Source of the DNA: Umbilicaria muhlenbergii
Lineage: Eukaryota; Ascomycota; Lecanoromycetes; Umbilicariales; Umbilicariaceae
DNA: 64,000 nt
Reading direction: 5' to 3'
Assembly: GCA_000611775.1 (NCBI GenBank)
Contig: KK106983.1
Span: 499,542-563,541 of the forward strand
Shown: positions 1-12,513 of the stretch, in pieces
Layout of the letters: every line of letters starts with the position of its first letter
Numbering within the stretch: position 1 is the stretch's first letter
Program-made: the position numbers and the translations under genes
Notes under the pieces: model-generated
The model's database searches: none
What the model was told of the DNA's origin: nothing
The model's input: only the letters and a program-made list of their open reading frames with translations

Positions 1-900
1 ATCACAAACCTGCATGATATCTTCAGTGAAACAGTGACTGCATCAGAGGCAAAATGATTCAATGAGGCATGCATGAGGGCCTGTGAAGCACTTGACAATG
101 AGTGAGTGCTATATGATGTCATGCATTAATCATGCATGTGCAGAGCCTGTTTCTCTGACTTATAAGCATGATGACTAATGTTGTGATGATGAAGAAGATG
201 TGATTTAAGGGTGTGTAAATGATGTTGTGATGATGTGTCACTGCTCTCACAAAAGTTGATGGCAGAAGGTTGAGAAGTTGATAATATTTATACTTTAAAA
301 CTCTTGTTGTGATATCATCACCTGTGACCTGAGTAGTGTTATCATAACACTGTCATGACTTCACTGCTGTGACTTCACTGCTGTCACTCTGCTCCTCAGG
401 ATTTTCATGTTCATGTGATTAACTCACCTCACTATCACCTCACTTAATCAGCGCCAGCGTCATGTCATCAGTTCAACAGTTAATTAAGTTTTTTAACAGT
501 CATTCACCTTTCTGTGCTGAAGGGCTGCTGCATAGAGGGGAGGCAATTGTCACAGGTTAATAACAATCTGAGATTCACATAAGGCATGTGACCTACAAGC
601 AGCTTGACAGTGTTAATGAGTCACAATGAAAACTCTGCACTGCTTAATCTCACCTTCATTCCTTAGTTATTAGTTCTATATAGTTAGGATCATATAACTC
701 TTATACATTTATATCTCATGCTGTCATGAACCTTGACTATACTTCCTTTTCTAGTAAGGGATGTTATAGTCTCACATTTATGATCACTTTTCATGAAAGT
801 GCTTCATGACTGACCTCTGTGAAGTGATTTCACTTTTAATCTTTCAGTAACTTAGTGCTCTGATGAGCAGAAGAAACTTTAACCCTTTGTTTAATTTCCT
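1..900. other. Left edge, no clear gene
   Basis: I see no recognisable domain here. The first 128 bases on the plus strand read as a protein-like frame if TGA is read through (it includes NEACMRACEALDNE). This could be the end of an antisense gene like those downstream of pol in gypsy 2 and gypsy 3, because it lies on the 3' side of the gypsy 1 chromodomain. The remainder should hold the end of gypsy 1, but I could not find an LTR pair. Confidence 0.3.
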
Positions 901-959
901 CATGAACATGTATCAGCATTGATTATGACTCATGAAGTTTCAGAAAAGTCCTCATAAAA

Positions 960-3900
960 TTTCTTAATTAATTTCTTGAAGTTGCAGATGTTATTCACAG
1001 GTTTTTAAATGATCTTTGAGGATTCCTTTCACATGATGTGATATTGTAGAACAGGTTTATCCTCAGAGCTGATCACAATTCATGAGGCAGTTATAATCTT
1101 AATCTTTCACTTCTTTTCAGTTGAGTTCTCTGCAAGATGAAGCAATTTAAGCTCTGATGTATTTTCATCTGCCTGCAGTTTATGATTGTGAAGCAGGTTA
1201 ATATGAAACACATCATGAATATGAAGTTCCTTCAGTAGTTTCAGTTAATAAATAATGTTCTCAATCTTCTTTATAATTTGAAAAAGTTTATAACACTGTC
1301 AATTCAGCTTCTGTGAGGATCACTTCAGAGTTATGTTTTTAATCTTTAATTAAATCAACTGTCTGACTCTATAAGTTACATCAAGGTGAGACTGATTATA
1401 ATGCTTAACTTGATACTCTTAAGACTTTACAAGAGCTCTGCAGATTTTTATTTAAATCTTGTGAAGACACTTCATAAGCTGCTCAGCTTCAATGATAATT
1501 CCTTTAACTGCAGAGTACTTCATGAGTTTCTTCACAATGAGCATATCTGATCTGAGTATGAAGTCATAGACAACCTCAAATGATGCCTTTTCAGTAGAAG
1601 AGTGTAAGCTCATGTTGTACATGAACTCAATTAATGTTAAAAGTGAGGCTCAATTGTTCTGTTGATAATTGACATAACTTCACAGGTACTGTTTTAGCAT
1701 GTTATTTTATTATTCAGTCTACTCATCAGTTTGTGAATGAAAGGCAGTGCTTAATCAGTGATTAATCTTCAACATGAACATCAGGTTGACTCAGAGTCAT
1801 GAGGTAAAAACAGATTCATGATCTGAAATTAAAGCTTAAGTAACTTCATGCAGTTTAATAATCTCTTTAATAAAGGTCTCTGTGAGTTGATCAACAGTTC
1901 AGTCCTTTCTGACTGAAATATAATGTGTCATTTTTGAGAATTTACACATCATCATCAGTATGACATTGTACACATCCTCATAAGTATGACTCTCTGAAAG
2001 ATCAGTTATAAAGTTTAAAGTGAGTATCTCTCAAAGTTCCTTCAGGATAAGTATGAGCTGTAATAATCTTAATTATCTTTCATGAATGACTCTGACTTTT
2101 TGACAGACAAGACAAGAATTGCAGTATTCTTGAATTTGCTTTCACATGTTCAGTCAGTAGTACTTTGCATGTATCAGGGCAAAGGTTTTCTCTGTCATGA
2201 GGTGATTTGCAAGTGACTTATCATGATGCTTCTTAATAATCTCAAGTTATAATGACTTCACATGAGGTATATAAAGCATTGAGTTAAAGTATAAAAGATC
2301 ATCTCTTCATGATCAGAGTGAATGAGAACTTGACATTTCTGAATTGACTTCATGAGCAGTGATTTGTTTCAACATATGCTTCATGAGAGGATCAATCTGC
2401 AAGAATTCAGGTAACATTTTAATGAGAGAGATGTCAACCTCCTCATAAGATTCTTCATTTAAAACAGTCTCAGAGGCCTGTTTCTGTTGATTTCACTGTC
2501 AGGAACTCATTGTGCTCATAATTAATACCTCATGAAGATGTACCTCTTGAGTTAATAAGTCATCTTTAAGCTCAACTGAAATCAAGGCTACTGTCAGGAA
2601 CAGCATTTATTGCAATATTAAAATATTCTCAGTTTAATCCTCTTATTTCACTTCATGTTGATGATCAGGTCTTCATGAAGAGTCATCAACAAAATTCAGA
2701 TTTCCCTTTCAGTAAGTGATAATAAAATCATAAGTTGATAAAGTCAGTGCTCATTGAACCTGTCTTCATGAGAGCTTATGAGTAGTTATAAAACTTCACA
2801 AGCTCAAATGATCTGATAACATCTTGACTGAATGAGTGAATCTTTTTAAATAATGCTGTCAATGATGAAAACTTTCAATTATCATGAGCAGTTCTTCATC
2901 ATGAGTTTCATACTTTTATTTCATGAGTATCATTTTTCATGAGAAGTAGATTGTAATCCTTCACTCATTAAAATGCTTTTGTGAGAGAATATTTAAAATT
3001 GCATACCCTGAGGCATCTGTTTCAAGTTGTATTGATAATGTGATGTTGAAATACTGCAGGAATGAAGTGATAATGAAAGCCTGCACAAGAATCTTAAAAG
3101 CAGTTTATGTCTTTAAAGACAGGAAGCCTGCTCTCTGTGAAATTAACTTCTTATTAAATTTTGCATTAAACCCTTTAATGATCTCTGTGAGAGGTGCAGT
3201 GATATGTGAGAAGCTCTGTATAAACCTCTGATAAAAGTTCATGAAGTTCAGAAATATTTACACTTCATGCATACTTTTTAACTCTGATGAGTTGACAATG
3301 ATGAATATGTGATTCATCTTCATTTCAACCCCTGTATCTGTGATAACATATCTCAAGAAGGGCACACGCTTTACATTAAATAAATATTTAAAAAGCTTTG
3401 TGAACAACTTTGTCATGAGCAGAGCTTTCAAGATAATCTGAACATGCTGTTCATGCTGACTCTCTTTCATTGAGTAAATCAGTATATCATTCAGGAATAT
3501 AATCATGAAGATGTTTAAATATTCATGAAGGACTTCATAAATATAAGATTAAAAACTCACAGAAGCATTGATAAGCCTGAAAAATATAATTAAATATTCA
3601 TACAATTTGTACCTGATATGAAATGCTGTCTTCCACTCATCACCCTCATGTATGTGAATGTGATAGTAGGTGTTTTTAACATCAATCTTTATAAAGATTT
3701 AAGTATCACAAACATGATTCATGATCTCATCAATTAATGATAAAAGGTACTGATTTTTTTAAGTAATAATATTTAACCTTTGATAATTCATGCAGAGCTG
3801 CAAGTCTTCATCATTTTTAAATACAAAAAGCACTGACACTCCTGCAGAAGATTACAACAGCTGAATAAATTCATTCATGAAGTTGATATTTAAATACTTC

Positions 3901-5600
3901 TGCAGTACAGTCAACTCCTTCATGAAAAGATTATACATAAGATTAAAAGATGATGTTGTCTTCTTCAATAAGTTAATTGAGTGATCTTCTTTGTAATGAG
4001 GAGGCAGAGTTTTCACTTAAGTTTTTAAAAAAACCTCTGTGAGGCTCTTGTAAGCTTCAAGAATCAAGTTCATGAAGTTTTTTAATTCATCAAGATTTAT
4101 CACCTTTAATCTCTGCATCATGTAATTCATCTTAAAGTTTCAGAGTTTTCTCATGAGGTCTTTTATGATGATCTTTTTCAGCAGTGAAGTTGTTAAAGAG
4201 TTCTCTGCATTTAATCTTCACTGTACTGTAAGATTGATGAAGTCAACCTTCAGATTATTTCATCATAATCATGATAATTTTAAGATCACTGACATCTTTA
4301 AGTCAACAGAGGTAAAAGGTTCATGAGTTTATTTTTAAACTCTGAAAAAGTCCTGAACCTTTATTACTTCATGATAAACAGAATAAGTTCACAAGGTATC
4401 TTCTTCAACATGATGAAGTGATAACATCTTAAAAATTGAAGATAAGCCCTCTGTGATATTCTTGTAAAGAAGATTGAGGTTATTAACATTATCAAGAACA
4501 GTTGAAAGTAATCTTTTATAAAATGTATTATGAGTCATAATTATGTCTTCATCTTAAATGATGCACCCTTCTCTGATCTTGACTTCATGATGATTTTCAT
4601 GATAATCTCAGAGGCTGCTGTGACATGATTACTGCTGTTAACTGAATCAGTTGACAGAGTTTTATTCACAGTATTGTTTGATTTCTTCTTAAGACAGTTC
4701 AGTTCTTTATGTTTATACTTATCACAGTAGTTGTAATCTCTATTAAAAAATACTCCTCATGAAGGTTCTAAATCATATGATGTAATGATGATGAATGTTG
4801 TAGGTTTGTGATCCTTTCACTTCACAGAGTTCACAGAGGTGCTTTCACTGAAATCACTGTTCATGATTATTACTCATGAGTGAGTTTCAGTCCTGATGCT
4901 GAGATGAAGTTTCTTCATGAGTGTAATTAAATCTTCATGAGAGTTTAAAAACACAGAGTGTTCATGAATCTTCTGCTTCATGATGTAATTCAGGCCCTTG
5001 AAGAAGATCATTAATTAAATTTAATGATAATTCTTCACTTCATTTTTTATTTAAATCAGAAGTTTATCTGACCTGTGAAGATACTCATCATCAGATTCAC
5101 TGCTTAACTTGTGATAATTCATTTAATTCATTCATGTGTTATACATCTGATTATCATGATTTTTTAAAAAAGACTTTAAAAAGTTCTTTTGACTTTCTCA
5201 GGTATCTTTCAAGCTCTTTTCTTCATGATGTGTGACTCATCACTTTATAATTTTATAATTCAGATAGTGATCTGACTCTTCAAGGTAAAACTTCACAGAA
5301 AGATGCTCAATTTGATGTATATATTACTGAAAGTGAAGGTAGTCCTTTATACAGTAAAGGTCTTCATCTTTAATTCACTTTTCATAACAGGTGTATCTCA
5401 GAGTTGAAGATAAATTTAATATAAATTATCTGTGAGTTTTAAACTTAACCTGCTTAATATGTTCCTTCTTACTTATGAGTTGAATCTTTGCAAGTTGAAT
5501 TTTAATATTCATCATGATGAACTCCTCAGAGGATGTAGAAGTGACGTGTCATGATTAAGAATTAAGAATGATAAAATCATCATTAATTATTGCTTGCAAA
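960..5600 (-). pseudogene. Ty3/gypsy chromovirus gag-pol (gypsy 1), RIP-degraded
   Basis: Reading the minus strand through TGA gives the gypsy order. The gag zinc knuckle is near 4720 (CDKYKHKELNC; its first Cys has become Tyr). Reverse transcriptase lies at about 3700-3250, with a stretch like EGDEWKTAFHIRYKLYEY followed by FLNDILIYS. Integrase lies at about 2160-1700, with CLVCQK of the HHCC finger and ITDLSESHTYEDVYN. A chromodomain-like end lies at about 1130-960. The catalytic YxDD has become FLND, which fits CpG decay of a GAT codon to AAT. Known of the family: Ty3/gypsy polyproteins encode protease, reverse transcriptase, RNase H and integrase, and chromodomains direct insertion to heterochromatin. 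Many in-frame TGA codons make this copy non-functional. The limits are approximate. Confidence 0.85.
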
Positions 5601-5882
5601 GTTTCTGAAGTGATTTGTGAAACTGTTATAAAGGCTGATTAAAAAGCTCATGAGTTTTTAATCATTCTTGCTGAACAGCATTCTTACAATGAATTGAAGC
5701 AATAAAACTGTAAGTATATTATCATAAGATAATATCTTAACTAAGGAATTATGAAGTTATGTGATAATAATGACTTAAACTTATAGTTGATGATTTGCAA
5801 TAATATGATATTACTAATAGATAGAGAATTATTATTAAAAAAGAAAGTGAAACATGCTCTGACCTCATAATATATCTCTTTC

Positions 5883-6400
5883 AAAGTTAATCAGTCTGAG
5901 GAAGATCTCATGAAGTAATCACTTCAGTGAAGCTGTCTTCATAAAATGTTCATTACTGAATCACATCTTCATGAAGTGTCATCAATGATGTTGACTCTTT
6001 TAATTACTTTCATGAAGTGCTGAGAATGATATTCATTAATTGAATCCCCTTGTGAGGTTGATTTATATGAAGCAGTCATCTCAATGAAGCTGCTTTCATA
6101 AGATGTTCATTATTGAATCACACCTTCATGAGGTGTCATCAATGATGTTAACTCTTTTAATCATTTTCATGAAGTGTCAGAAGTGATGTTCATTGACTGA
6201 GCTTTTTTATGAAGTTAATTCATGTGAAGCAGTCACCTCAGTGAAGCTACCTTCACAAGATGTTCATTATTAAATTATATCTTCATGAGGTGTCATCAAT
6301 GATGTTAACTTTTTTAATCATTTTCATGAAGTGTTAAAAGTGATATTTATGACTGAGCTCCTTCATAAGGTTGATTCATTAGCAAAAGTTATCTTCACAA
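5883..6400. repeat. 157-bp tandem repeat, about three copies
   Basis: The marker TCATCAATGATGTT recurs at about 5979, 6136 and 6293, exactly 157 bp apart each time, with the flanking sequence also repeated. Copies differ by transitions. The array lies on the 5' side of gypsy 1, so it may belong to that element's leader or LTR. The unit is not a multiple of three, so it is unlikely to be coding. Confidence 0.85.
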
Positions 6401-7429
6401 GGCTGCATTGTTGTTAAGTATAATTTTTCTTATTTTGAATTAACACCTGATGAGTTTTGTACATTGAATGCTCACACTGTGATTTAGTTGAACAAGATTA
6501 ATAAATGATTATTATTAATGTCTTTCTTCTCTTGATCTGAATTCTGATCAATGATCACTCAATTGATCAGCATGATTCAAGACTCATTCATCTCACTTGA
6601 GCAAGTCATTTAAGTGTAAGTGATCTCAACATCACTTATCTTCAGAAAGCACAGATGCTGTTTATTCAGATTTACTTTACTCTCATTTCAATGTTTTCAC
6701 TTTCAACTGATGTGTTGACAGAGTTATAAATATTAAGCATGATCTCTCTGCATTTGTTGTGCTTATAAGAGAAGTGAAGAAGCTCTTGATCTGATTTTTT
6801 AATTCTGTGTCACTTAATGTGAGGTCAGTCAGAGTGCATGCAGAGATTATATTTTTAAGCATGTTACAATTGAGTGTTCCTTCTGTAGGTTTTGTATGAA
6901 CTCAGGTGTTGCAATTGAGTATTATTAACTTTATTAAATTCATTGCATTCAGTGAATTTTGCTGTTTTATTTAAATTTATTTTTTATTTTTTCTCTCCTC
7001 CTCCTGCTCTGCTTGATAATCATTGAGGCATTAGAGCCTCTGTACATATCAACATGAATGACATGCTGATGTCAGGTGAGCACTTAGTACTGTGAAGAAA
7101 TCATGAGTTAAGAAGCTGCTTAAAGTGAAGAAGCTCTGAGTGAAGAAGCTGCTTCCTCACTCATTAACTTTTAATGAATGACAGGTCTCACTCTTCTACT
7201 CATCAGTCTTCAAGTGATAAGATTAAGGAGTCTGCTCATCAGCTTGAAAAGAATGATGAGGCTGCATTTTCTGAGTGAAACTCTGTAAATAGATAAATAG
7301 TTGCTTTCTGTGTTCAGCATTTGATATTCAGCATTTGATATTCAGCATTTGATATTCAGTGTTTGATGTTCTTTTTCAGTGATCATTTGTAGGCATGAGC
7401 AGTCTCATTATGATGATATTAAATGTATT
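6400..7429. other. Intergenic stretch without a recognised gene
   Basis: No domain was recognised on either strand. The right part should contain the 3' untranslated region and 3' LTR of the split copia element, whose polyprotein stops near 7430, but I could not match it to a second LTR near 42.3-42.6 kb. A short 14-bp tandem repeat sits at 7315-7370. Confidence 0.4.
7315..7370. repeat. 14-bp tandem repeat, four copies
   Basis: The unit CAGCATTTGATATT occurs three times without change and a fourth time with transitions. It lies just downstream of the copia polyprotein stop. Confidence 0.9.
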
Positions 7430-8026
7430 ACTGTGAAGAGGTTTTTCCTTGTTTAACATTTTCCCTCAAAGTTTCAGCAAGTCATATAAGCTTTAACTGC
7501 TGATGATGATTCTTGAATGTGTTTTTTGTCAATGCCTTTATTAATTCATCAGTCAACATTTCTTTTGTAAGCACTCAATCAACAATTAACTTCTTGTCAT
7601 CAATCATGTTTCAAATGTAGTGATGTTGCACATTAATGTGTTTGATATGACTGTGCTGCTCTGAGTTTTGCACAAGCTTTATGCTCAACTTGTTGTCTTT
7701 CAGCAATGTGATATTGAGGGTTGCTTGATTGAGGCTTAACTCATTAATAAACTTCTGCATTTAAACACTCTGCCTCACATCATGCTCTAACATGATATAC
7801 TCTGCCTCAGTGATTAATGTTGACACAGTGTGTTGCTTCTTTGACATTCATGCAACAACATTATTATTTAGCATAAAAACATATCTCATAATTGACTTTC
7901 AGTTCATGATGTCTCTGATGTAATTACTGTCTGAATAGTTGTATGATATCATCATAAATTAATTTATATGAACATTTTCTTTAGCTCTGAACATTAAATT
8001 AAAGCTTATAGTGTTTTTCAAGTATC
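7430..8026 (-). pseudogene. Ty1/copia RNase H end (copia piece 5)
   Basis: On the minus strand this reads RYLKNTISFNL, then NYSDSNYIRDIMN, then SKKQHTVSTLITEAEYI and KHINVQHHYI. These are the hallmark RNase H and C-terminal motifs of copia polyproteins (family forms: YLKGT, DSDYAGD, SKKQ..VS.STTEAEY, KHI.V.YH). Only TGA-type stops break it. The piece ends abruptly at 8026, where gypsy 2 begins, and its missing upstream part resumes at 16590-16698. It is therefore the 3' end of the same copia element that is scattered up to 42.3 kb. Confidence 0.9.
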
Positions 8027-8317
8027 TGTAAGAGGCGGGGTGTATGACAGAGCATTGTAGTGATGTTTAAACAGAGTGTCATAAGCACTATAGTCATGAT
8101 GAGGTCAATGCAATGATTATACATCTTTTATTCAGTGACAAAACTGATCATTAAGAAAGCAGGTTTCTGCATCTTCTTGTGAAGAGTTTTCACTTGATGT
8201 CAAGGCGCTAGACGCTGAGTCATCATATTTAAGTTATAGTGTCATATCATAGTGTCATACTATAGTGTCATATCATAGTGTCATACTGTCATACTATATA
8301 TATGATGACCTCTGACA
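8027..8317 (-). repeat. Gypsy 2 LTR (3' LTR)
   Basis: This matches 16299-16589 over the full 291 bp, with differences that are transitions. It begins TGTAAGAGGCGGGG and ends CCTCTGACA. A run of GTCATA-type short repeats lies near its right end. Confidence 0.93.
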
Positions 8318-8335
8318 CAGCATTCCCCTTCTCAT
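8318..8335 (-). other. Polypurine tract of gypsy 2
   Basis: Read on the minus strand, the bases just before the 3' LTR are purine-rich (AGAAGGGGAATG). This is where plus-strand DNA priming starts in LTR retrotransposons. Confidence 0.7.
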
Positions 8336-8811
8336 AATGTCATCCTCAGTGTCAATTGACTTTGAATTCATCATCATAGATATTATCATGATGGCCTGAT
8401 AAGTGATTGATCATGTAGGGTGAGGATGTGAAACTGCATTAAAGTAAGACTGATCACATGCCTTGCTTAATTGTGATGATATCACGCCTGGCAGTAAGTT
8501 CCTTCTAACATAAACATCAAAATTAAAATGTTTATCATAGGTTTAAAACACTTTTCCCTTGTGTTTCTTCTTCATCATCTCTCTTATGACATGTCATCAT
8601 ACTTCTCATGACTTTTTCATAGCTCATTGAGTGACTTAATGACTTCATGATGTCATCTTCATTGCAGAGATGTTCACCTCATGAAGAGAGTGTCATGAAG
8701 CTTGCAGCTCACAGCTCAACATTCTTATGATGTCATACTTCCTGTCATACATCATATGAATGCTAACATGATATATAAGCAATCAATAATTGAACTCTTG
8801 AACTTATGATC

Positions 8812-9837
8812 ATGAACAACAGTGAAAACCTGCTTTCATCAGGAAAGCCTGTTGATCTCTGAGCTCAATGTGATGAGAAGAGCTCTGAGTCACTGAAGTT
8901 GATGAATAAAACTGTGATGATCAACACCTTCAGAAAGAGATGAGGAAACAGGATGATAAAATCAACTGTTCAACATCTGAAGAAAGTCAAGTGTTTACTT
9001 TTAAGTGACATCTTTAACAGTGATTTCTGCTCTGTGTGATGTCATGATGATACCTCACTATCAATGCATGTGCAGCAGGGTCATCATCATGAGTGTGTGA
9101 TTTGAGAGAACTTCAGTCACACACTGTCAGGTACTGCTTGCTGTGACTCTTGCAGAAAAGCTGAAGTTGATCAGTGCTTCATGTCACAGGTCAATTCAGT
9201 CTGCACTTGTTGCACATCACTTCACAACCCTCATGATCAATGCATGATGAAGTCTTTAATCATCACTGCCTCAGCCTCTGAGAGCTCTGATGTTGTTGTT
9301 TCATGCACGCGTGCTTATGATGACAGAAGAAGTGATGACACACTGTAAGTCTGCTTTTTTTAATCCTCTTTCATTTTGTTTCATTTAATATGAATATGAT
9401 GTACTTGTCATACTTATGACATTTTGTCATATTGTCATATATACAACATTTTGTCATACTGCTGTACTGTTGCACTGTTGTACTATTGATATGTTAATTG
9501 TTGTATAACATTTAACAGCTGATCAATTCCTCATGCTGCTGCTTTTTACTGATTATTATTAACATTCTTCATGCTCTTTGCAGCTGCTCCTCAACATGAG
9601 TTTCTTGATTCTCTTGAGGTTGAAATGTGTTAATTCAATAATCTTAAGAAGCTCATTCAAGCTCTTATTATCTTGTTAAAGAGCACTGCTCACGCTCTTT
9701 GTGTCCTCAACACTCATCAATCTCATTATCATCAAGAGTATGTTGAACTCTGTGAGCATCAGCATGTTGAGGAGATGAGGTCAGAGACTTCATTAAATAA
9801 TAACAAAGAAGAATTTAAGATGATAAAAGACAAGTAA
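8812..9837 (+). pseudogene. Antisense gene in gypsy 2, cysteine cluster
   Basis: A plus-strand frame from the ATG at 8812 runs 177 codons to a GTAAGT donor at 9345, read through TGA. It contains a cysteine cluster, C-x2-C-x7-C-x8-C-x2-C-x9-C (CDSC ... CTCC ... C), at about 9138-9240. This is close to, but looser than, the fungal Zn2Cys6 spacing. A second coding-like frame (9598-9837) reads EFLDSLEVE through HQEYVELCEHQHVEEM to a TAA, after a TTTGCAG acceptor at 9583. Joining exactly at those two sites leaves the second part one base out of frame, so the intron model is not settled. The gene lies between pol and the 3' LTR, on the strand opposite to pol. Gypsy 3 carries a gene in the same place with a perfect Zn2Cys6 motif. 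A DNA-binding or regulatory role is inference. Confidence 0.6.
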
Positions 9838-10108
9838 ATAAATAAAAGTGACTTGACATGATGCTGATGAGGAGTTGAGTGCAAGGTGTTAATCTTAAGT
9901 TTATTTTAATCTTTAAACCTGAAATGAAATGCTTCTGCGCTTAAATGTTCTCTGCAATGTGACATGTCTGTGATAATGTAGTTTATGCAGTAATCTTATT
10001 AAAGATCCTGTTATAACATCATAATGTCATAACTCTTGTCATACTTATCATAAAGCACAGGCTCTGTCATAAAAGATCAGGTTAACAAAGCTGACAAAGT
10101 TTTCAATT

Positions 10109-10378
10109 CTTAAGACTCATGACTTTTGCAACAGCTTCTCAATCAACCTTGAAGAGTCACATCTTAAGACTCATGACTTTTGCAACAGCTTCTCAATTGA
10201 CCTTGAAAGATCATATCTTAAAACTCATGACTTTTGTGACAGCTTCTCAATTGACCTTGAAGGGTCACATCTTAAGACTCATGACTTTTGTGACAGCTTC
10301 TCAATTGACCTTGAAGAGTCACATCTTAAGACTCATGACTTTTGTGACAGCTTCTCAATCAATCTTGAAGAATCACAT
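10109..10378 (-). repeat. 54-bp tandem repeat, five copies, in frame with pol
   Basis: Exactly five 54-bp units, each starting CTTAAGACTCATGAC, plus a partial sixth. Read on the minus strand in the frame of the chromodomain, each unit encodes 18 residues like CDSSRSIEKLSQKS-VLR, with a TGA where W or R probably stood. The repeat forms the C-terminal tail of the polyprotein. Confidence 0.92.
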
Positions 10379-12136
10379 CTTAAGACTCACCTGAATTTCT
10401 GTTTGTCAGAGTTGTCAGCATGAAATTTTCACATTTTTGTCTTTATATTGCAGATGAAGTGTGTTGACTTTCATGTGTTATCTCACACCTGGTCTGTCAG
10501 CTTTCATTTAATGAAGTATTGAAGCCTGCTGTCATGAATGCAGTTATTCACAATTGCCTTGACTTCTCACTCATCATCTCAGTTAAGTAGTAGGTTTTTT
10601 CCTGTTAATGCAGAGGACACATGACATGTGTCTTGAAATGACTTCAATAAAGTGATGTTGAATATATTATAAATGTTTCAATCCTCTGAGAGGTTAAGTT
10701 TGTATGATGACTGACTTATCACATGTCATATCATGAATGAGCTGAGTTTTTTTCAATGCAGTTTCTTCATCTGCTTGTTCACTGACACATTTTTTTCATT
10801 GATCAGTACTAAATCACCTTCTTTGAATGTTATCTCCGTTCAGCGCTGATTATAATAATTTGCATATGTTTTATTAACTTGTCATAGCTGCTTTTGAGCT
10901 GTTGTAATTTAATCTTGAAGCTGCTGTGCATCTGCATAAGATCTTATTTGTTCATGTGAGTGCTGTATAAGCAGTCTACTTAAGCTCATCTGAGGGTCTC
11001 ATCTTAAGTTAAGCTGAAAGGGGCTCTTTCTTATAACAGCATGTATAAAGTTGTTGTATGAGAACTTCATGCAGAGTAAAAGCTTCACTCAGTCCTCTTG
11101 CTGCTCATTAATAAATATGCATAAATACATCTTCAAGGACTGATTCTGCCTCTCTGTTTGACTGTCAGTTTACAGGTGAAAAGTTGTTGACATGTTATGA
11201 TGACACTGCATATGAAAGCAGAAGCTGATTCATTGCTTTAACATAAACAGCTTGTCTCTGTCTGTGATTAGAACTTTTAACACATCATGATGCTTAATTA
11301 TGTCCTGAATAAACACTTCAATGAAGTCAGCAACTGACATTGTCTTCTGTATTAAAATATAGTGAGCCATTTTAGTCAACTTATCAATTATGACAAGGAT
11401 TAAATCTCATGTCATACTTTCATATGTGCTGCTCAGTGACAAATTCATAATGAAGTTCATTGTCACTGTATGTCACGGCTCAGTTGAGACTGGCAATGAA
11501 TTTAATAACTCATATGATTTATGATGAGCTGACTTCACCTTTTGGTATTTAACACAGTCATGACAGTAACATCATACGTCTTTGACAGCATCAGGTTAAT
11601 TATAAGATCACTGCATTAATTCTGTGATTCTTGACTTCCTGAAATGACCTGCAAAGACATCATCATGAAATCAACTGATCACTGCATTGTGAAGGGCAGG
11701 ATTCTGTGAAATGTAAATCTTATCATCATAATATACAACATCCTCAATTTCCTCTCAACATTTCATTATGTCAGGGAGTATTATCATCATATTTGTCATT
11801 TCTGACTCAGTCAAGTTGTTTTTATCCTCAAGAGGAGTAGCTAATCCCTGTCATACTCATCATATCAAACCATCTTTCAACTGTTTGATATGAATTGTAC
11901 ATTTAAGTTGTTTAATAAACATTCTTGTATAAGTTGTTATCTCCTCATCTAGGGGTGAGTGAGTAGACATGAGCTGAAGCGCTTCAACAGTGTCAGCAGA
12001 AGGAGTGTTTTCCTTAATTTAAAAATTAATAGAAATGTGACTTACATCATCATTTATAACTACAGTGTTTACTGTGTTATTCTTAATTGAGTGCTGCTCA
12101 GGTTCTGCATACTCAGGTTTTCTCATTCAGTCATGA

Positions 12137-12513
12137 CTTGCTTCTTGAGCATATAGATCACGGACTGCTGGTGTTTCAGTCATATCACTGACTTCAGTAT
12201 TCATCATATTGATATGTTCATCACGGCTTGCTTCTTGAGCATGTAGGTCATGAACTGCTGATGTTTCAGTTATGTCATCAGCTTCAGCATACATCATACT
12301 GACATATTCATCACGGCTTGCTTTTTAAGCATGTAGGTTATGAACTGCTGATGTTTCAGTCATGTCATCAACTTCAGTATTCATCATACTGATATATTCA
12401 TTATATTAATATATTCATCACGGCTTGCTTCTTAAGCATGTAGGTCATGGACTGCTGATGTTTCAATCATGTCATTAACTTCAGTATTCATCATACTGAT
12501 ATTATTCATTGTG
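12137..12513 (-). repeat. 90-bp tandem repeat, four copies, in pol
   Basis: CTTGCTTCTTGAGCAT starts units at about 12137, 12227, 12317 and 12424. The first two steps are 90 bp; the third is 107 bp because of a 17-bp AT-rich insertion. On the minus strand each unit encodes about 30 residues of the type TETPAVRDLYAQEAS, between RNase H and integrase. Confidence 0.88.

Noticed and set aside
5883-6400. CRISPR-like or satellite array
   Set aside because: Units of 157 bp are adjacent with no unique spacers; it is a short tandem repeat of a retroelement.
8041-8317. LTR of gypsy 2 starting at 8041 (277 bp)
   Set aside because: The match extends 14 bp further left in both copies, and only the 8027 start gives a target duplication (GTATC/ATATC).
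10119-10394. 91-codon repetitive frame on the plus strand
   Set aside because: It is the antisense of the 54-bp repeat, whose minus-strand frame continues the chromodomain of pol.
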